From Methylobacterium sp. J-088 (GTDB lineage Bacteria; Pseudomonadota; Alphaproteobacteria; Rhizobiales; Beijerinckiaceae): a stretch of 64,000 bases of DNA. Where the stretch lies: positions 1-64,000 of the forward strand of contig NZ_JAKSYH010000103.1 in NCBI RefSeq assembly GCF_022829295.1. Direction: 5' to 3'. Shown here piece by piece: positions 17,671 to 26,961 of this stretch (the first letter of the stretch is position 1; each line of letters opens with the position of its first letter). The notes beneath the pieces were generated by a model. That model had not been told where the DNA came from. It was given only the letters and a program-made list of their open reading frames with translations, and ran no database searches. The translations under genes and the position numbers were made by a program.

Positions 17671-18095
17671 CCATGAATGAAGTGGGGTCATGCTGCTGAC
17701 TTCGCGGCTCGACCGTCATTGTCCGTCGACCGAAGCGATAATGCTCTGCACGGAATACACGCGATGCACGGGCTTATTTGAGGGTGCTTAGGGGTGCAGG
17801 CGTCGGCGCCCAGGTGCAGTTGCCCAACTCCTTCAACGAGCCCTCGATGCCCTCAAACCCGGCTTCAAAAGGCTCAACCGGGCTGAAGATCGTGCCACCG
17901 ATGGTCGTAGCAGTTGCCTTCCTTCGAGTCTCATCATGATCGATGCGACGCATATGGCCAAGCTCAGCCGGGGCGACGTCGCAAGGTAGGTGCTTGGGAC
18001 GACCCAACCTCGGTACCAACCCGGTCAATCAGTTCCTCGACGGCTTCAGACCCGCCCTTTATGCCAACGCCCAGGGGACGGGACGGAGCTGGGAC
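17671..18095. other. Intergenic DNA, no supported gene
   Basis: Open frames on both strands here lack motifs and ribosome-binding sites. The frame of the following gene is open back to 17943, but the extra residues look non-coding. Confidence 0.4.
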
Positions 18096-18491
18096 GTGCG
18101 GTTCAACCATGTCGCCAACCGGGTGAACCCGGCTCATTTCCAAACCGTCGTAGACATGTTCGTCGGGCAGCTGGGGTTCGTCGAGTTGCGACGGACTGAG
18201 CGCGCCGTGTGGTTGCGTCAGCCCGGGGCCAACGTGGATCTTCAGTTCAGTTGCAGTGACACCGGGCACCGGGATCACGACCGGGAGCGCTCGCAGATCT
18301 CGTTTCTTAGCGAAACCCCAAAAGCCGACCTCGAGCGACTGGCCTCTTGGTTCGATGCGAGGGGGCTGCCCGCTCACGTCGGTGCCTACTCTGATCGCGA
18401 GTTCTACCTGGACGTGCCCGCGGCGTTCGTTGATTTCGTCGTGGAGGCAATGCTGCCCGAACTCGCTGCTTACGAACTTCCTCTCGGATGA
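18096..18491 (+). CDS. VOC/glyoxalase-fold-like hypothetical protein
   Basis: About 131 residues from a GTG at 18096 that has GGAG about 9 bases upstream; the frame is open further back to 17943. The layout of RFNHVANRVNPAHFQTVVDM, GFVELRRTERAVWLRQPGAN, SQISFLSETPKADLERLASW and REFYLDVPAAFVDFV resembles one beta-alpha-beta-beta-beta unit of the vicinal-oxygen-chelate fold. This is a fold-level guess; metal ligands are not obvious, so no reaction is assigned. Confidence 0.5.
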   Translation: MRFNHVANRVNPAHFQTVVDMFVGQLGFVELRRTERAVWLRQPGANVDLQFSCSDTGHRDHDRERSQISFLSETPKADLERLASWFDARGLPAHVGAYSDREFYLDVPAAFVDFVVEAMLPELAAYELPLG

Positions 18492-18948
18492 TCGTTAGTC
18501 CTGTGTGGATAGTGCGATGTATTCGGGCGCCCTAAAGACGTTACTGGTCGAATGGGAAAGAGACGTTCGCGCTGTGCTGAAGTGACCTCGATCCGCTGAG
18601 GCGGCACACAGCTTAAGCAGCATAAGGCAATACTGCCCCGCAGCTGACGTTGAGGATGGCCGCATGTGGCTGTGAGACGATGTGGCCTGCATCGTCTGAG
18701 ACGCATCACGCGCCTTGGCGACGACCCAACGTCATCGGCTTTTGCCATCCCTCAAAAAACACGATCGCGCCTATCGCATTGCTGGCATGCATAAAATGCA
18801 TCTCAGAAATATGTCGGACGTCAGCGTACGACATTGGGTCTTCTGAGACTAAAACTGTAAAAATTGCCACTCTGACCGAACTTAATTACGATATTCCAGC
18901 TCAAAGCCGAGCATGATATGTATATTTTGCAGCATGAGGAGGCCTTGC
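18492..18948. other. Intergenic DNA, AT-richer towards the right
   Basis: No supported gene. From about 18740 the composition becomes clearly AT-richer than the surrounding genome, which continues through the next small gene. Confidence 0.5.
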
Positions 18949-19230
18949 ATGAGGAAATACATCGCGCAGTTTGTTGGATCTCATCCAACAACACAAGTCA
19001 TTATGCACATCAGCCGCACCCCAAACCTAGCTTATCTAGGTGTTTGTCGCAAATTAAAGGAAGTACTCGCAGAACTTTCCGAAGAGCATGTGGAAGTTAT
19101 CGAGTTGATGAAAAGCGTCCCAGAGGAGTTGCAATACACACAGTTCGAACATGATGCATACGCTGTCTTATATGGATCAGCCGATTTAAAGCCGCATATT
19201 ACAGTGCGGAGCCTGCCGCAGGGCTCTTGA
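18949..19230 (+). CDS. Small hypothetical protein of atypical composition
   Basis: 93 residues starting MRKYIAQFVGSHPTTQ. The ATG has a textbook AGGAGG six bases upstream, and a strong terminator follows 15 bases after the stop, so this is a well-formed single-gene transcription unit. The middle (KLKEVLAELSEEHVEVIELM) is predicted helical. Codon use is AT-rich compared with neighbours, a sign of transfer. No family is recognised. Confidence 0.65.
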   Translation: MRKYIAQFVGSHPTTQVIMHISRTPNLAYLGVCRKLKEVLAELSEEHVEVIELMKSVPEELQYTQFEHDAYAVLYGSADLKPHITVRSLPQGS

Positions 19231-19245
19231 AGTAATGCGGGAACT

Positions 19246-19277
19246 AGCCCCTCTTGAGCAATCAAGGGGGGCTTTTA
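19246..19277 (+). terminator. Rho-independent terminator
   Basis: AGCCCCTCTTGA and TCAAGGGGGGCT pair over 12 positions with one G-U, close on a GCAA (GNRA) tetraloop, and run into TTTTATTT. Confidence 0.88.
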
Positions 19278-19291
19278 TTTGCGCCTCAAAC

Positions 19292-19670
19292 CATGTTGTT
19301 TCTTAAATTATTTGTCTTTATTTTGGATGCAAACAGTATTGACTTATATTCGCGGTTTTTTATAATGCTCAGTTTCATATTAATATCGCTGATAACAATT
19401 TATATATCTTTTGTAACAGAGAATTCTTTCCGCACCCTATCGAGAAAGCAAGAATTTCGACTCGTCATCTTAATAGCAATCGTGATCGATACGTCATACT
19501 GGTGTCGCAGATGTGGCTTCGTTACACGAGGTATCCAGGGCGACACTCGAGCGGGCATAGCCGACGGAAAGGCGCTCAGGATCAAGAGATCTTCTTCGGC
19601 TTGGGCCCTGACATCAAGGCTTTCGCGCGCGCCCGTAAGCCGGCAATCTCGGGCCCCAGAACGCCTGTGA
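19292..19670 (+). other. Possible truncated small membrane protein
   Basis: From an ATG at 19292 the first roughly 70 codons are AT-rich and encode hydrophobic stretches (LFLKLFVFIL, FIMLSFILISLITIYISFV, LVILIAIVID). At about 19500 base composition switches abruptly to GC-rich, and the rest of the frame runs antisense to the next gene. This looks like the 5' part of a foreign membrane-protein gene cut at a junction. There is no clear ribosome-binding site. Confidence 0.25.
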
Positions 19671-20262
19671 TGACGTATCGGCGCCGTGCCTTTCGAGTTC
19701 CGTCCGGTCGGCGCGTCGTGATGCTAACCTCATGGATCAGCGTCCGCTGCCGTGCCTCAGCCTTCGCTCGACGAGCATCCGCGATGACACCCGGCGGGGA
19801 TGAGCACACCCGCTTCGCCACCGCGCGCTGACGAGCCCAGGCATGCAGCCCTTCGCCCGGCGTCGCGGCCAGGGCCTGAACCCGACTTGGCAGCACTTTG
19901 GCCGCCTCAAGGTGCTGAATCGCCCGCAAGTCCCTGCTGATCAGCTTGCGCGCAGCCAACCGCTCGGCCGCGGTCTCACCACCGTAAGAGACGAATCGCT
20001 CGACGATCAGGTGCAGGTCGTGAGTCGTGCGTGAGCGCTTGCGCCCGCTCAAGGTTTCAAGCTCGGCCATAATCGCGGACTTCAGCGGGTCGGTGCTGAT
20101 CCATATGTAGGTCGCATAAGCCAGCGCGATGGCCTCAAGATGCTGCGCGTCCGATGCCTTGCGGATGTTCAAACCGGTGCGCTGCGACCAACCCGCGCTT
20201 TCAGGCGACCGCGACCCAGGACCATTGACCTGATGCAGGAAGCGTTCGGTGTCGGCAACCAC
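19582..20262 (-). CDS. Hypothetical protein
   Basis: 226 residues, GC-rich and strongly basic at the C-terminus (RRPDGTRKARRRYV, then GPKPKKIS). It is mostly helical by composition, with repeated Ala/Arg/Leu segments. No enzymatic motif or transmembrane segment is visible. The basic tail suggests nucleic-acid binding (inference). The start is uncertain; the ATG at 20262 has no good ribosome-binding site. Confidence 0.45.
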   Translation of the reverse strand: MVADTERFLHQVNGPGSRSPESAGWSQRTGLNIRKASDAQHLEAIALAYATYIWISTDPLKSAIMAELETLSGRKRSRTTHDLHLIVERFVSYGGETAAERLAARKLISRDLRAIQHLEAAKVLPSRVQALAATPGEGLHAWARQRAVAKRVCSSPPGVIADARRAKAEARQRTLIHEVSITTRRPDGTRKARRRYVITGVLGPEIAGLRARAKALMSGPKPKKIS

Positions 20263-20746
20263 CGCGTCACGGTTGCTAGCCCCAGCACCAGTTCGTCCTT
20301 ATCCGGCCGGTTCAGTTGCAGGCTTGGCAGTTGGCGGTCCGTCGTGTGCCTTCGTCGGTGTAGCGCGGTGCGGTGGCTGCTTTGAAGGGGAGGTGGAACG
20401 CGGTCAGTTAAACCGAAAGGTCGGAACGGCGTCGTTGAGCATGGCCTAGATTCATCCCGATCATAGGGCCGCGCATCGGGTGGGCGCGACACTTCGTCGG
20501 TGTGAATTGGCGGCGCGCCGAACCAAGTCACCAACTCGCTTGATAAGATATCACGCTCGAATGCGCTCTTGCGGTCACACCGAGCTTTAGACCCGTTTGG
20601 GTGCTCGTCACATCAATCCAACCTGACCCAAATGTGACTCAGGGCAGTAGGCGAAATGTTGCGTCACATCAGGGTATACCCTGCTAATTCACTTCAAAAT
20701 CATGGTTACATGCTAGACATCATCAACTCGTGATGTTGGAAATATA
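20263..20746. other. Intergenic DNA, no supported gene
   Basis: About 480 bases upstream of one minus-strand gene and downstream of another. No recognisable gene or RNA. Composition shifts from GC-rich to AT-rich at about 20640, marking the edge of the large low-GC defence gene. Confidence 0.5.
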
Positions 20747-23700
20747 CTAAATGACGGAACTCATTCTACGGACCGAAGTAGCGACCGGCCCTCTAAAGTT
20801 GAAGGCTATTTCGAACGTGACAGCCGTACCCTCTACAAAGCTAGCCCCCGTCTCAACATCAAGTTCACGAACAGGAACAAAGAGCTCCAAGTCCGGGACG
20901 TTAGAGCGCGCAAATCCAAATGTACTTTTAAATCTAGTGATTGAGCCAGAGTAGCGTCTGTTGACTCCATCAGCATCTTTGATATGTGCTTGCGGGTGCT
21001 GCTTTTGCGAAAACGACATTGACAGGTCGGCCAGACGGTCGAAAATGCTTCGCGAGTCAGTGAATTTGTCCATCACACAAAGTTGACGCGCGTACCAAAA
21101 TTGAGCTCGATAGTTTTTATCTCCTACGAAAAAAGATCTCCTTAAGTGATAGGCAATCGCTTCTGCGTTGATTTGATCTGCGTCTGGACGCTGTCCCATC
21201 AATACCCTTGCGAGTTCATAATGTAGCTCGGAGCTTGCTGGGTTTGCCTCTAAGCATTTGGATAAGACAGCGATGCTTTCGTCCAGCTCTCCCTTGGAAC
21301 GAAGTATTTTAACTAGACGGCGCGCAACCAATGTGCTCCGGGGATTGGATAAGAACGCTTTTTTGAACGCCCCCTCCGCCCGGTTCGAGTTTGATAATAC
21401 TTCTGCAAGATTGCCTTCGCCACTAAGCAGAGACTGATCGTCTGGGAACTTTTGAAGCCCGCGTTTAAGCGTATCTTCTGCTTTGAGAATAGCTTCTCCA
21501 AGCTGGTGCGTATTTGCATCCGTCTGCGCAATTTCTACCGCCGCCAGTGAGTCGACAACGTCATCAACGTGCGCCTTGAGTATTGTGTGATAGGGGTAAG
21601 GGCTTGTATCACCTACAGTGAGTTCAGATGCCCGCTCAATTGCTGACCGCCTCCATGTACTACGCTCAAGAGCATCCGACGCCATGCGCGAGCGCTTTAG
21701 GTCCAACTCTGCCAAAGAGTGTTTCAAGCTTTTGTTGCGAGGTTCCTTTTCGGATGCCTTGGTAAGAAATTCATTTGCTTTTCTAAGCTCGCCTAAAGAA
21801 CCAGCTATCCGCATTTCGTAGATGCCGCATTGATGAAGTATGACAGTTACGTCCCCCATGCTCTCTCGGGCAATTTCATATATTTGACGCGCTTTAACGG
21901 GGTCCGATATAGTACGTTCAATATTTTCCGCCCTGATTATTCGTGACAGAACTTCGAGATCATAAGAATATGACGGGTTGAGTTTTGATATTACGCGCGA
22001 CAGATTGTCAAAACGTTCGCTCTGATCCGTCAGAATCGCTTCGTATAGGGCATCGGCGATTTGCGGGTGACGCGCCTCATAAACGTAATCTCCAGACTTT
22101 CTATCAGGTTTCAACTTGACAATCTGTTCCAGAGGTTTGAAAAAACGCTCTTCAAACTGATCGAACGTAATGCCGTGGATTCTGGAAATAATTCCGGCGC
22201 GAACAGGCGGCCCAAATCTGTGGAGAGAACAGATATCGAGATATATTAGACGAGCTTCAGGTTGCGCAATGGAACGATATTCGTTTTTAAGTATCTCCAC
22301 CAGCGGTAGGCCATGAGTAGTCTCAAGAAGAGCAACTAAAATTTGTCTAGCATACGCCACAGTAAACTGTTCACGCCTTTTTTCTCGACTAAGCAACTTC
22401 AGAGTCCCAAGACTATCGTTCTGCTCGAGCTTGGTAATCAAAAGATCTATTTCTGCTTCAGAGAGAGAGTTCATCTCGTACTCTGAGCTTACAAATCGCT
22501 CGAGATCATCACAGCTGCTGTTCCATGTATTGAAGGTCTCTGATCCAATTATGGTCAAGCCAGCTTTGCGATTCTTCGCGACTGTTAAGAGTTCGATTAT
22601 TCGTCTTTTATGCAATGAGAGCCCATCCACGAACAAAAATATTTCAATGTTCGTCAAAGAAAAAATTTCATCGAACAAATCTACCTTGATAGTCGCATCT
22701 CTTCCGACGAAGAAACACAGCTTGTCGTACTGTGTGCCAGCATCCCAGCAGGCTCTGCGAAGGCTTACAGTTTTACCAGAGCCGGCATGGCCTTTCAACA
22801 CAACAAGCCGTTGAGAAACAGATCCATTTGCTGCAATAACGTGCTCGCTAAGAATTGCGTCACTTACCTTTCTTTCAATATCAAGGTCGTGATAAAACGG
22901 AGCCCAGCCGAGATCAAAGCCTTTGTAGAATGTTTTGATATCGAGACGCTGTTCTGGCTGAAATCCCTCTATAATATGATCTATTCCGAATTTTAGGTAC
23001 TGCGTCAGCTCATGACTTTCGTTGCGCCCCGATAACGTAATGAACTTATGAAAAGTTGTTTCGCCCGAAAGTGCGGCACTTAGAGACGACAGAGAACGCG
23101 CATTTGAGGGTATCGCTCGGTCTAAATCATTCAAGAAATCCTCAAATGAAACCTTGATCGAAACAAATCTGCGGTCGCGCCAATAATCTGCGAATGCCGG
23201 AAGTATCATGGGATCAACAATGAAATGCCTCGGACGATTGTCGCCCTCCTTCACGATTTCATCGAGAAGCTGCCTGAGATTTGGGTCGCCGAACGCATAG
23301 CCGACGAAGACGATGGTCTTATTTCTAGACCATTCCAAAAATATGTCGAATTGGCCCTTTCGACCCTCTCGAAATGTTATCAATTGTTCTGTTGATGCAA
23401 TAAGAGGGGGAGATATCTCCGTATGTCTAGTAATGCATCCGTGTAATTTCACATAAAGGACTGTTTTGTCATCTTGATTGTTTGTCGCTCCATCTGAGTC
23501 TTTGACATGAGGCAATAATTTTTGCAGCGCGCTATCACCGAGATCCTTATAGGATCTCTCTATTATAAGATCATAATTAGTTGACAGTATTCCGCCCCAA
23601 CTGAATGTTGGTATTAGGCTGTGAAAATCAGTGGGCTGGAACGGCAAAAGACGGTCGTGTATATATTTTTGTATTGTGCGCACATCTCGCTGCGAGCAAG

Positions 23701-23905
23701 AGAGGTCGTATGCCGTTCTAAAATCTAATCCGGCGTATTCATTTCCGAGAAAATTATCCACCAGTTCTTTTGCGACCGCATTTCCTAGCGGTATCCTGTC
23801 GCCTTTACCATCGCTTGCGCCGAATGATGCGCCCGCTCCGAGTAAGAGTACCGCACGCCCTTCGCGGACCGCAGCGATTAGCTCCGCAGGAATTTGTTCA
23901 GGCAC
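20747..23905 (-). CDS. SIR2-STAND-TPR protein with C-terminal cold-shock-like domain
   Basis: 1052 residues. A SIR2-like NADase domain (about 1-270) shows LLLGAGASF (23-28), STNYD with Asn110 and Asp112, KLHG with His155, and GYAFGDPN (202-209). A STAND-type P-loop NTPase follows with Walker A GHAGSGKT (372-379) and Walker B IFLFVDG (Asp427). Residues about 690-960 are TPR-like helical repeats. The last roughly 68 residues read like a cold-shock/S1 OB fold: GSITRFKSTFGFARS, LELFVPVREL, EGTAVTFEIAF, GPVATSV. Similar SIR2-STAND proteins (Avs5-like) sense phage and deplete NAD+. Here function is inferred from architecture. The gene is markedly AT-richer than its surroundings, pointing to horizontal transfer, and it stands alone on its strand. 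Confidence 0.85.
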   Translation of the reverse strand: MPEQIPAELIAAVREGRAVLLLGAGASFGASDGKGDRIPLGNAVAKELVDNFLGNEYAGLDFRTAYDLSCSQRDVRTIQKYIHDRLLPFQPTDFHSLIPTFSWGGILSTNYDLIIERSYKDLGDSALQKLLPHVKDSDGATNNQDDKTVLYVKLHGCITRHTEISPPLIASTEQLITFREGRKGQFDIFLEWSRNKTIVFVGYAFGDPNLRQLLDEIVKEGDNRPRHFIVDPMILPAFADYWRDRRFVSIKVSFEDFLNDLDRAIPSNARSLSSLSAALSGETTFHKFITLSGRNESHELTQYLKFGIDHIIEGFQPEQRLDIKTFYKGFDLGWAPFYHDLDIERKVSDAILSEHVIAANGSVSQRLVVLKGHAGSGKTVSLRRACWDAGTQYDKLCFFVGRDATIKVDLFDEIFSLTNIEIFLFVDGLSLHKRRIIELLTVAKNRKAGLTIIGSETFNTWNSSCDDLERFVSSEYEMNSLSEAEIDLLITKLEQNDSLGTLKLLSREKRREQFTVAYARQILVALLETTHGLPLVEILKNEYRSIAQPEARLIYLDICSLHRFGPPVRAGIISRIHGITFDQFEERFFKPLEQIVKLKPDRKSGDYVYEARHPQIADALYEAILTDQSERFDNLSRVISKLNPSYSYDLEVLSRIIRAENIERTISDPVKARQIYEIARESMGDVTVILHQCGIYEMRIAGSLGELRKANEFLTKASEKEPRNKSLKHSLAELDLKRSRMASDALERSTWRRSAIERASELTVGDTSPYPYHTILKAHVDDVVDSLAAVEIAQTDANTHQLGEAILKAEDTLKRGLQKFPDDQSLLSGEGNLAEVLSNSNRAEGAFKKAFLSNPRSTLVARRLVKILRSKGELDESIAVLSKCLEANPASSELHYELARVLMGQRPDADQINAEAIAYHLRRSFFVGDKNYRAQFWYARQLCVMDKFTDSRSIFDRLADLSMSFSQKQHPQAHIKDADGVNRRYSGSITRFKSTFGFARSNVPDLELFVPVRELDVETGASFVEGTAVTFEIAFNFRGPVATSVRRMSSVI

Positions 23906-24108
23906 TCCGTCCCTCGACAGGTTGTAATTTTATTCTATTTGCCTACCCTAGGTTCAAGGTTGTGGCAACAGGTGGGCTCAATCGTAGGTAAGCTGAGATA
24001 TGGCCAAGAGTAGCAGAAGGACGCTAATTGAAGGCAATATCTCCGCCCCTTTCTCCATATTCGGAAAGCTCTAATGAGGCTTTGATGCGGGCGGCGTCGA
24101 GGTTGGCT

Positions 24109-24954
24109 TAGGGTCTGTCGTCGCCTGAACCATCTGGCGTAGCACGCGTTTTGTGCCTCTGATCTGGGAGGGACGATGCTAGGCGACACGCAATGGGCTG
24201 TTTTGGAGCCGCTGGTTGAGGCTTGTCGGCCGAAGGCGAAGACACCGCCGCAGGATCTGCGGCGCACGCTCTCGGCAATCCTGTGGCGCCATCAGAACGG
24301 TGCCAAGTGGCGCGCGATCCCGCAGGAACTGGGGCCGTGGTGGCGAGCGGCGCAGATCTTCATCCGGTGGTCGCGCAGCGGCGTGTGGGAACGTCTGCTC
24401 GGTCTCGTGCAGGAGCGCGGCGTTCAGTTGGGCATGGTGTTCCTCGACGGCACCAACATGCGTGCGCACCAGAAGGCGGCAGGCGCCGCCAAAAGGGGGG
24501 ATCTGCAGCCGAGCGAGACGCTCGTGAAGCTGTTGGCCGATCGCGTGGCGGGTATGGCACCAAGGCTTGCGTGATTGCTGACGGCGCAGGCCACGCGATC
24601 GCCTTTCGGATTGCACCGGGGCAAGCCCATGAATTGCCCCATGCGCTGCCCTTGCTCGACCGACTGCCGGGCGTGCCTCGCTGGGTGGTGGCGGATCGGG
24701 GCTACTCCAGCCATCGCTTCCGGCAGCAGGTCGCGGAGGCCGGAGCAAAACCTGCGATCCCGTCCAAGCGGAACGAGGCTCCAGTGCGTTGCCCCGACTG
24801 GATCTACAACAACCGCAACATCGTCGAGCGGCTCTGGGCGCGGCTCAAGGAATGGCGAGCGGTTGCCACGCGTTACGAGAAGACCGCCGCCAGCTTCAGC
24901 GGTATCCTCTGCCTCGCCGCTGCCCTCGATTACCTTAGGTGACGACAGACCCTA
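24109..24954 (+). mobile_element. IS5-family (IS427 group) insertion sequence
   Basis: Terminal inverted repeats GGGTCTGTCGTCGCCT (24111-24126) and its complement at 24937-24952 match at 15 of 16 positions. TA flanks both ends (24109-24110 and 24953-24954), fitting a 2-base target duplication. The element carries one transposase split over two frames. It lies between the SIR2-STAND gene and the methyltransferase-HNH gene and appears intact. Confidence 0.9.
24176..24942 (+). CDS. IS5-family transposase, made by -1 frameshift
   Basis: The first frame encodes the N-terminal domain (LGDTQWAVLEPLVEACRP, LSAILWRHQNGAKWRAIP) and the first catalytic Asp (MVFLDGTNM), stopping at 24574. The second frame carries GRSRGGYGTKACVIADG, the second Asp (WVVADRGYSS) and the Glu (NIVERLW). 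An AAAAGGGGGG slippery run at 24491-24500 lies in the overlap exactly where a -1 shift fuses AAK to KGGSAAERD. Programmed frameshifting is established for the IS427 group. The pattern is therefore normal, not a mutation. Confidence 0.88.
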
Positions 24955-25175
24955 GCTACCTGGAACTTTTGGTGAGCTTTCGCGGTAGATGCCCTGCCTG
25001 ATGCTTTCGCTGAAAATTCTAGGCCAATTCGGCATTTGGGTAACGGTTATACACAATCGGGTCTTCGATGGAGGACCTCGCATTTTCGCTAGCCATTCTG
25101 TTTGGTCCAGTGACTTGCGTGCAATCGGCAATGTTGAAGAACGTGTGCGCAACACGTGTCTGTTCGTCGTGAAGC

Positions 25176-26912
25176 ATGAACGTCTCTGACAGAACCATCA
25201 CGAGCTATGACCGAGACGCGGCTGCCCTTGCGGTACGCTACGAAAGCCTCTCCGCTGAGGCGCTATGGGCACCTGTCGGCGACCTTATGCCTGCCGGTGC
25301 CGGACTCGTCGCCCTTGACGTCGGCGCCGGCTCGGGCCGCGATGCAGCGTGGTTGGCCGGTCAGGGCTATGAGGTGGTGGCTGTGGAACCCGCAGCCGGG
25401 ATGCGAGCTGAAGGCGTTCGGCGCCATCCTGGTCTGCGCTGGATCGATTATCGCTTGCCAGCGCTTGCCGCGGTCCATCGCCTCGGCTTGAACTACGACC
25501 TCGTGCTCCTCTCGGCCGTGTGGATGCACATGCCGCCGCCCGAACGCCCGCGCGCCTTTCGCAAGCTGACCACGCTGCTCAAGCCCGGTGGCGTCCTCGT
25601 CCTGACCCTGCGCCATGGCTCAAGCGAGCCAGAACGCGCAATGTACCCGACCACGCTCGGGGAGATCGAGGCTCTCGCACGTGAGCATGGCCTCGCTGTT
25701 TTGCGGGTTCTCGATGAAGCCGACGGCCTCGGCCGGTCCGACGTAGCCTGGACCACTGTGGTGCTCCGCCTACCCGACGATGGCAGTCTCGGCCTGTCGC
25801 TGGTTCGCGGTATCGTGCTCAACGACGATAAGTCCTCGACCTACAAGCTCGGGTTGTTGCGCGCGGTCGCGAAGATCGCCGACACCGCCTCTTCGCTCGC
25901 AAAGCCAGCGGCGGACGGAACTGACCGCGTGCTTATTCCAATGGGCGCTGTGGCCCTTAACTGGCTGCGCGCCTATCTGCCGCTTGTTGCCGAAGGTCTC
26001 CCACAAGGACCCCGCAACGCTGGTCCTGAAGGCCTCGGCTTTGCCAAGGCTGGCTTCCGTGCGCTGCTGTCGCTCGCGGTGGTAGCGGGTGACCTACGCA
26101 TTGGGACGCGATTTACAGGCCCACGGGCGGACGCACTCGTTGCGGCGCTTGGCGAAGCGCGACGGACCATCCTCACTATGCCGGCCCGCTATACGACCTA
26201 CCCGAACGGAGGTGCGCCCGTTTTCGAGGGGGCGGGCCGAACAGTGCGGGTGTCCGGCGCTGTGACGCTCACGCCGGATGTCCTCTCGGCCTGGGGCTAC
26301 CTGTCGGTGCCAGGGCCGCTGTGGCGCACCCTTCTGCGGCTTGGCGCCTGGGTCGAGCCCGTGCTCGTTTCAGAATGGGCGCGGCTGATTCGAGGCTATG
26401 CCGTGCGCATGGGCCGGGCTTGTTCGCCGGGCGAGGTCGAGGCGCACCTCGTTTGGCAGGATCCAACGCGCGACACTGCTCTAGCGCGCTTTGCCGCGGC
26501 AAGGCTCGCGGGGTCCGGCGCACCACTGATTTGTGTTTGGTCGGGCGCACCGCTGCGCCTCGAGACGCTCGATATCGACCATGGGCTGCCGTGGTCGGCG
26601 TGGCCGTGTGGTGACCTATGGAACCTGTTTCCAGCCTCGCGCCGGGTCAACCAGCACGAGAAACGTGACCGGCTACCCTCGGCGGCAGCGCTTGCGCGAG
26701 CGCGCGAGCCGATCCTGACGTGGTGGCGTGCGGCTTGGGATGCCGACCCGGCGCTGACCGCACGATTCTGGGCCGAGGCGCAGGCAGCGTTACCGATTGA
26801 AGCGGACTCCTCGTACGAAGCCGCGTTCTCCGGACTGGAATGGCGCCGCCTGCGTGTTAGTCAGGATCAGCAGCCGCCGGAGTGGACAGGTCGAACCGCA
26901 CCGCTTCTGTGA
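25176..26912 (+). CDS. Class I SAM methyltransferase fused to HNH endonuclease
   Basis: 578 residues. The N-terminal 200 are a Rossmann methyltransferase: motif I ALDVGAGSGRD (about 46-56), an acidic VVAVEP end of strand 2, then YDLVLLSAVWMHM and LLKPGGVLVLTLR. A middle region (about 205-445) contains VRGIVLNDDKSSTYKLGLLR and no recognised catalytic motif. Residues about 450-505 form an HNH nuclease: CVWSGAPLRL, DIDHGLPWSAW, DLWNLFPASRRVNQHEK and RDRLPS. A modifying and a cutting domain in one chain suggests a restriction-like or nucleic-acid-processing role (inference). It sits just after the IS5 element in the defence-like block. Confidence 0.8.
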   Translation: MNVSDRTITSYDRDAAALAVRYESLSAEALWAPVGDLMPAGAGLVALDVGAGSGRDAAWLAGQGYEVVAVEPAAGMRAEGVRRHPGLRWIDYRLPALAAVHRLGLNYDLVLLSAVWMHMPPPERPRAFRKLTTLLKPGGVLVLTLRHGSSEPERAMYPTTLGEIEALAREHGLAVLRVLDEADGLGRSDVAWTTVVLRLPDDGSLGLSLVRGIVLNDDKSSTYKLGLLRAVAKIADTASSLAKPAADGTDRVLIPMGAVALNWLRAYLPLVAEGLPQGPRNAGPEGLGFAKAGFRALLSLAVVAGDLRIGTRFTGPRADALVAALGEARRTILTMPARYTTYPNGGAPVFEGAGRTVRVSGAVTLTPDVLSAWGYLSVPGPLWRTLLRLGAWVEPVLVSEWARLIRGYAVRMGRACSPGEVEAHLVWQDPTRDTALARFAAARLAGSGAPLICVWSGAPLRLETLDIDHGLPWSAWPCGDLWNLFPASRRVNQHEKRDRLPSAAALARAREPILTWWRAAWDADPALTARFWAEAQAALPIEADSSYEAAFSGLEWRRLRVSQDQQPPEWTGRTAPLL

Positions 26913-26961
26913 TTGATCGAAGTTCGACACACGTAATATTGTTCCGGGATAGCTTGAGTAA

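Noticed and set aside
20169..20534. 121-codon minus-strand frame upstream of the 226-residue hypothetical
   Set aside because: Overlaps that gene's 5' end in another frame, Arg/Pro-rich, no motif.
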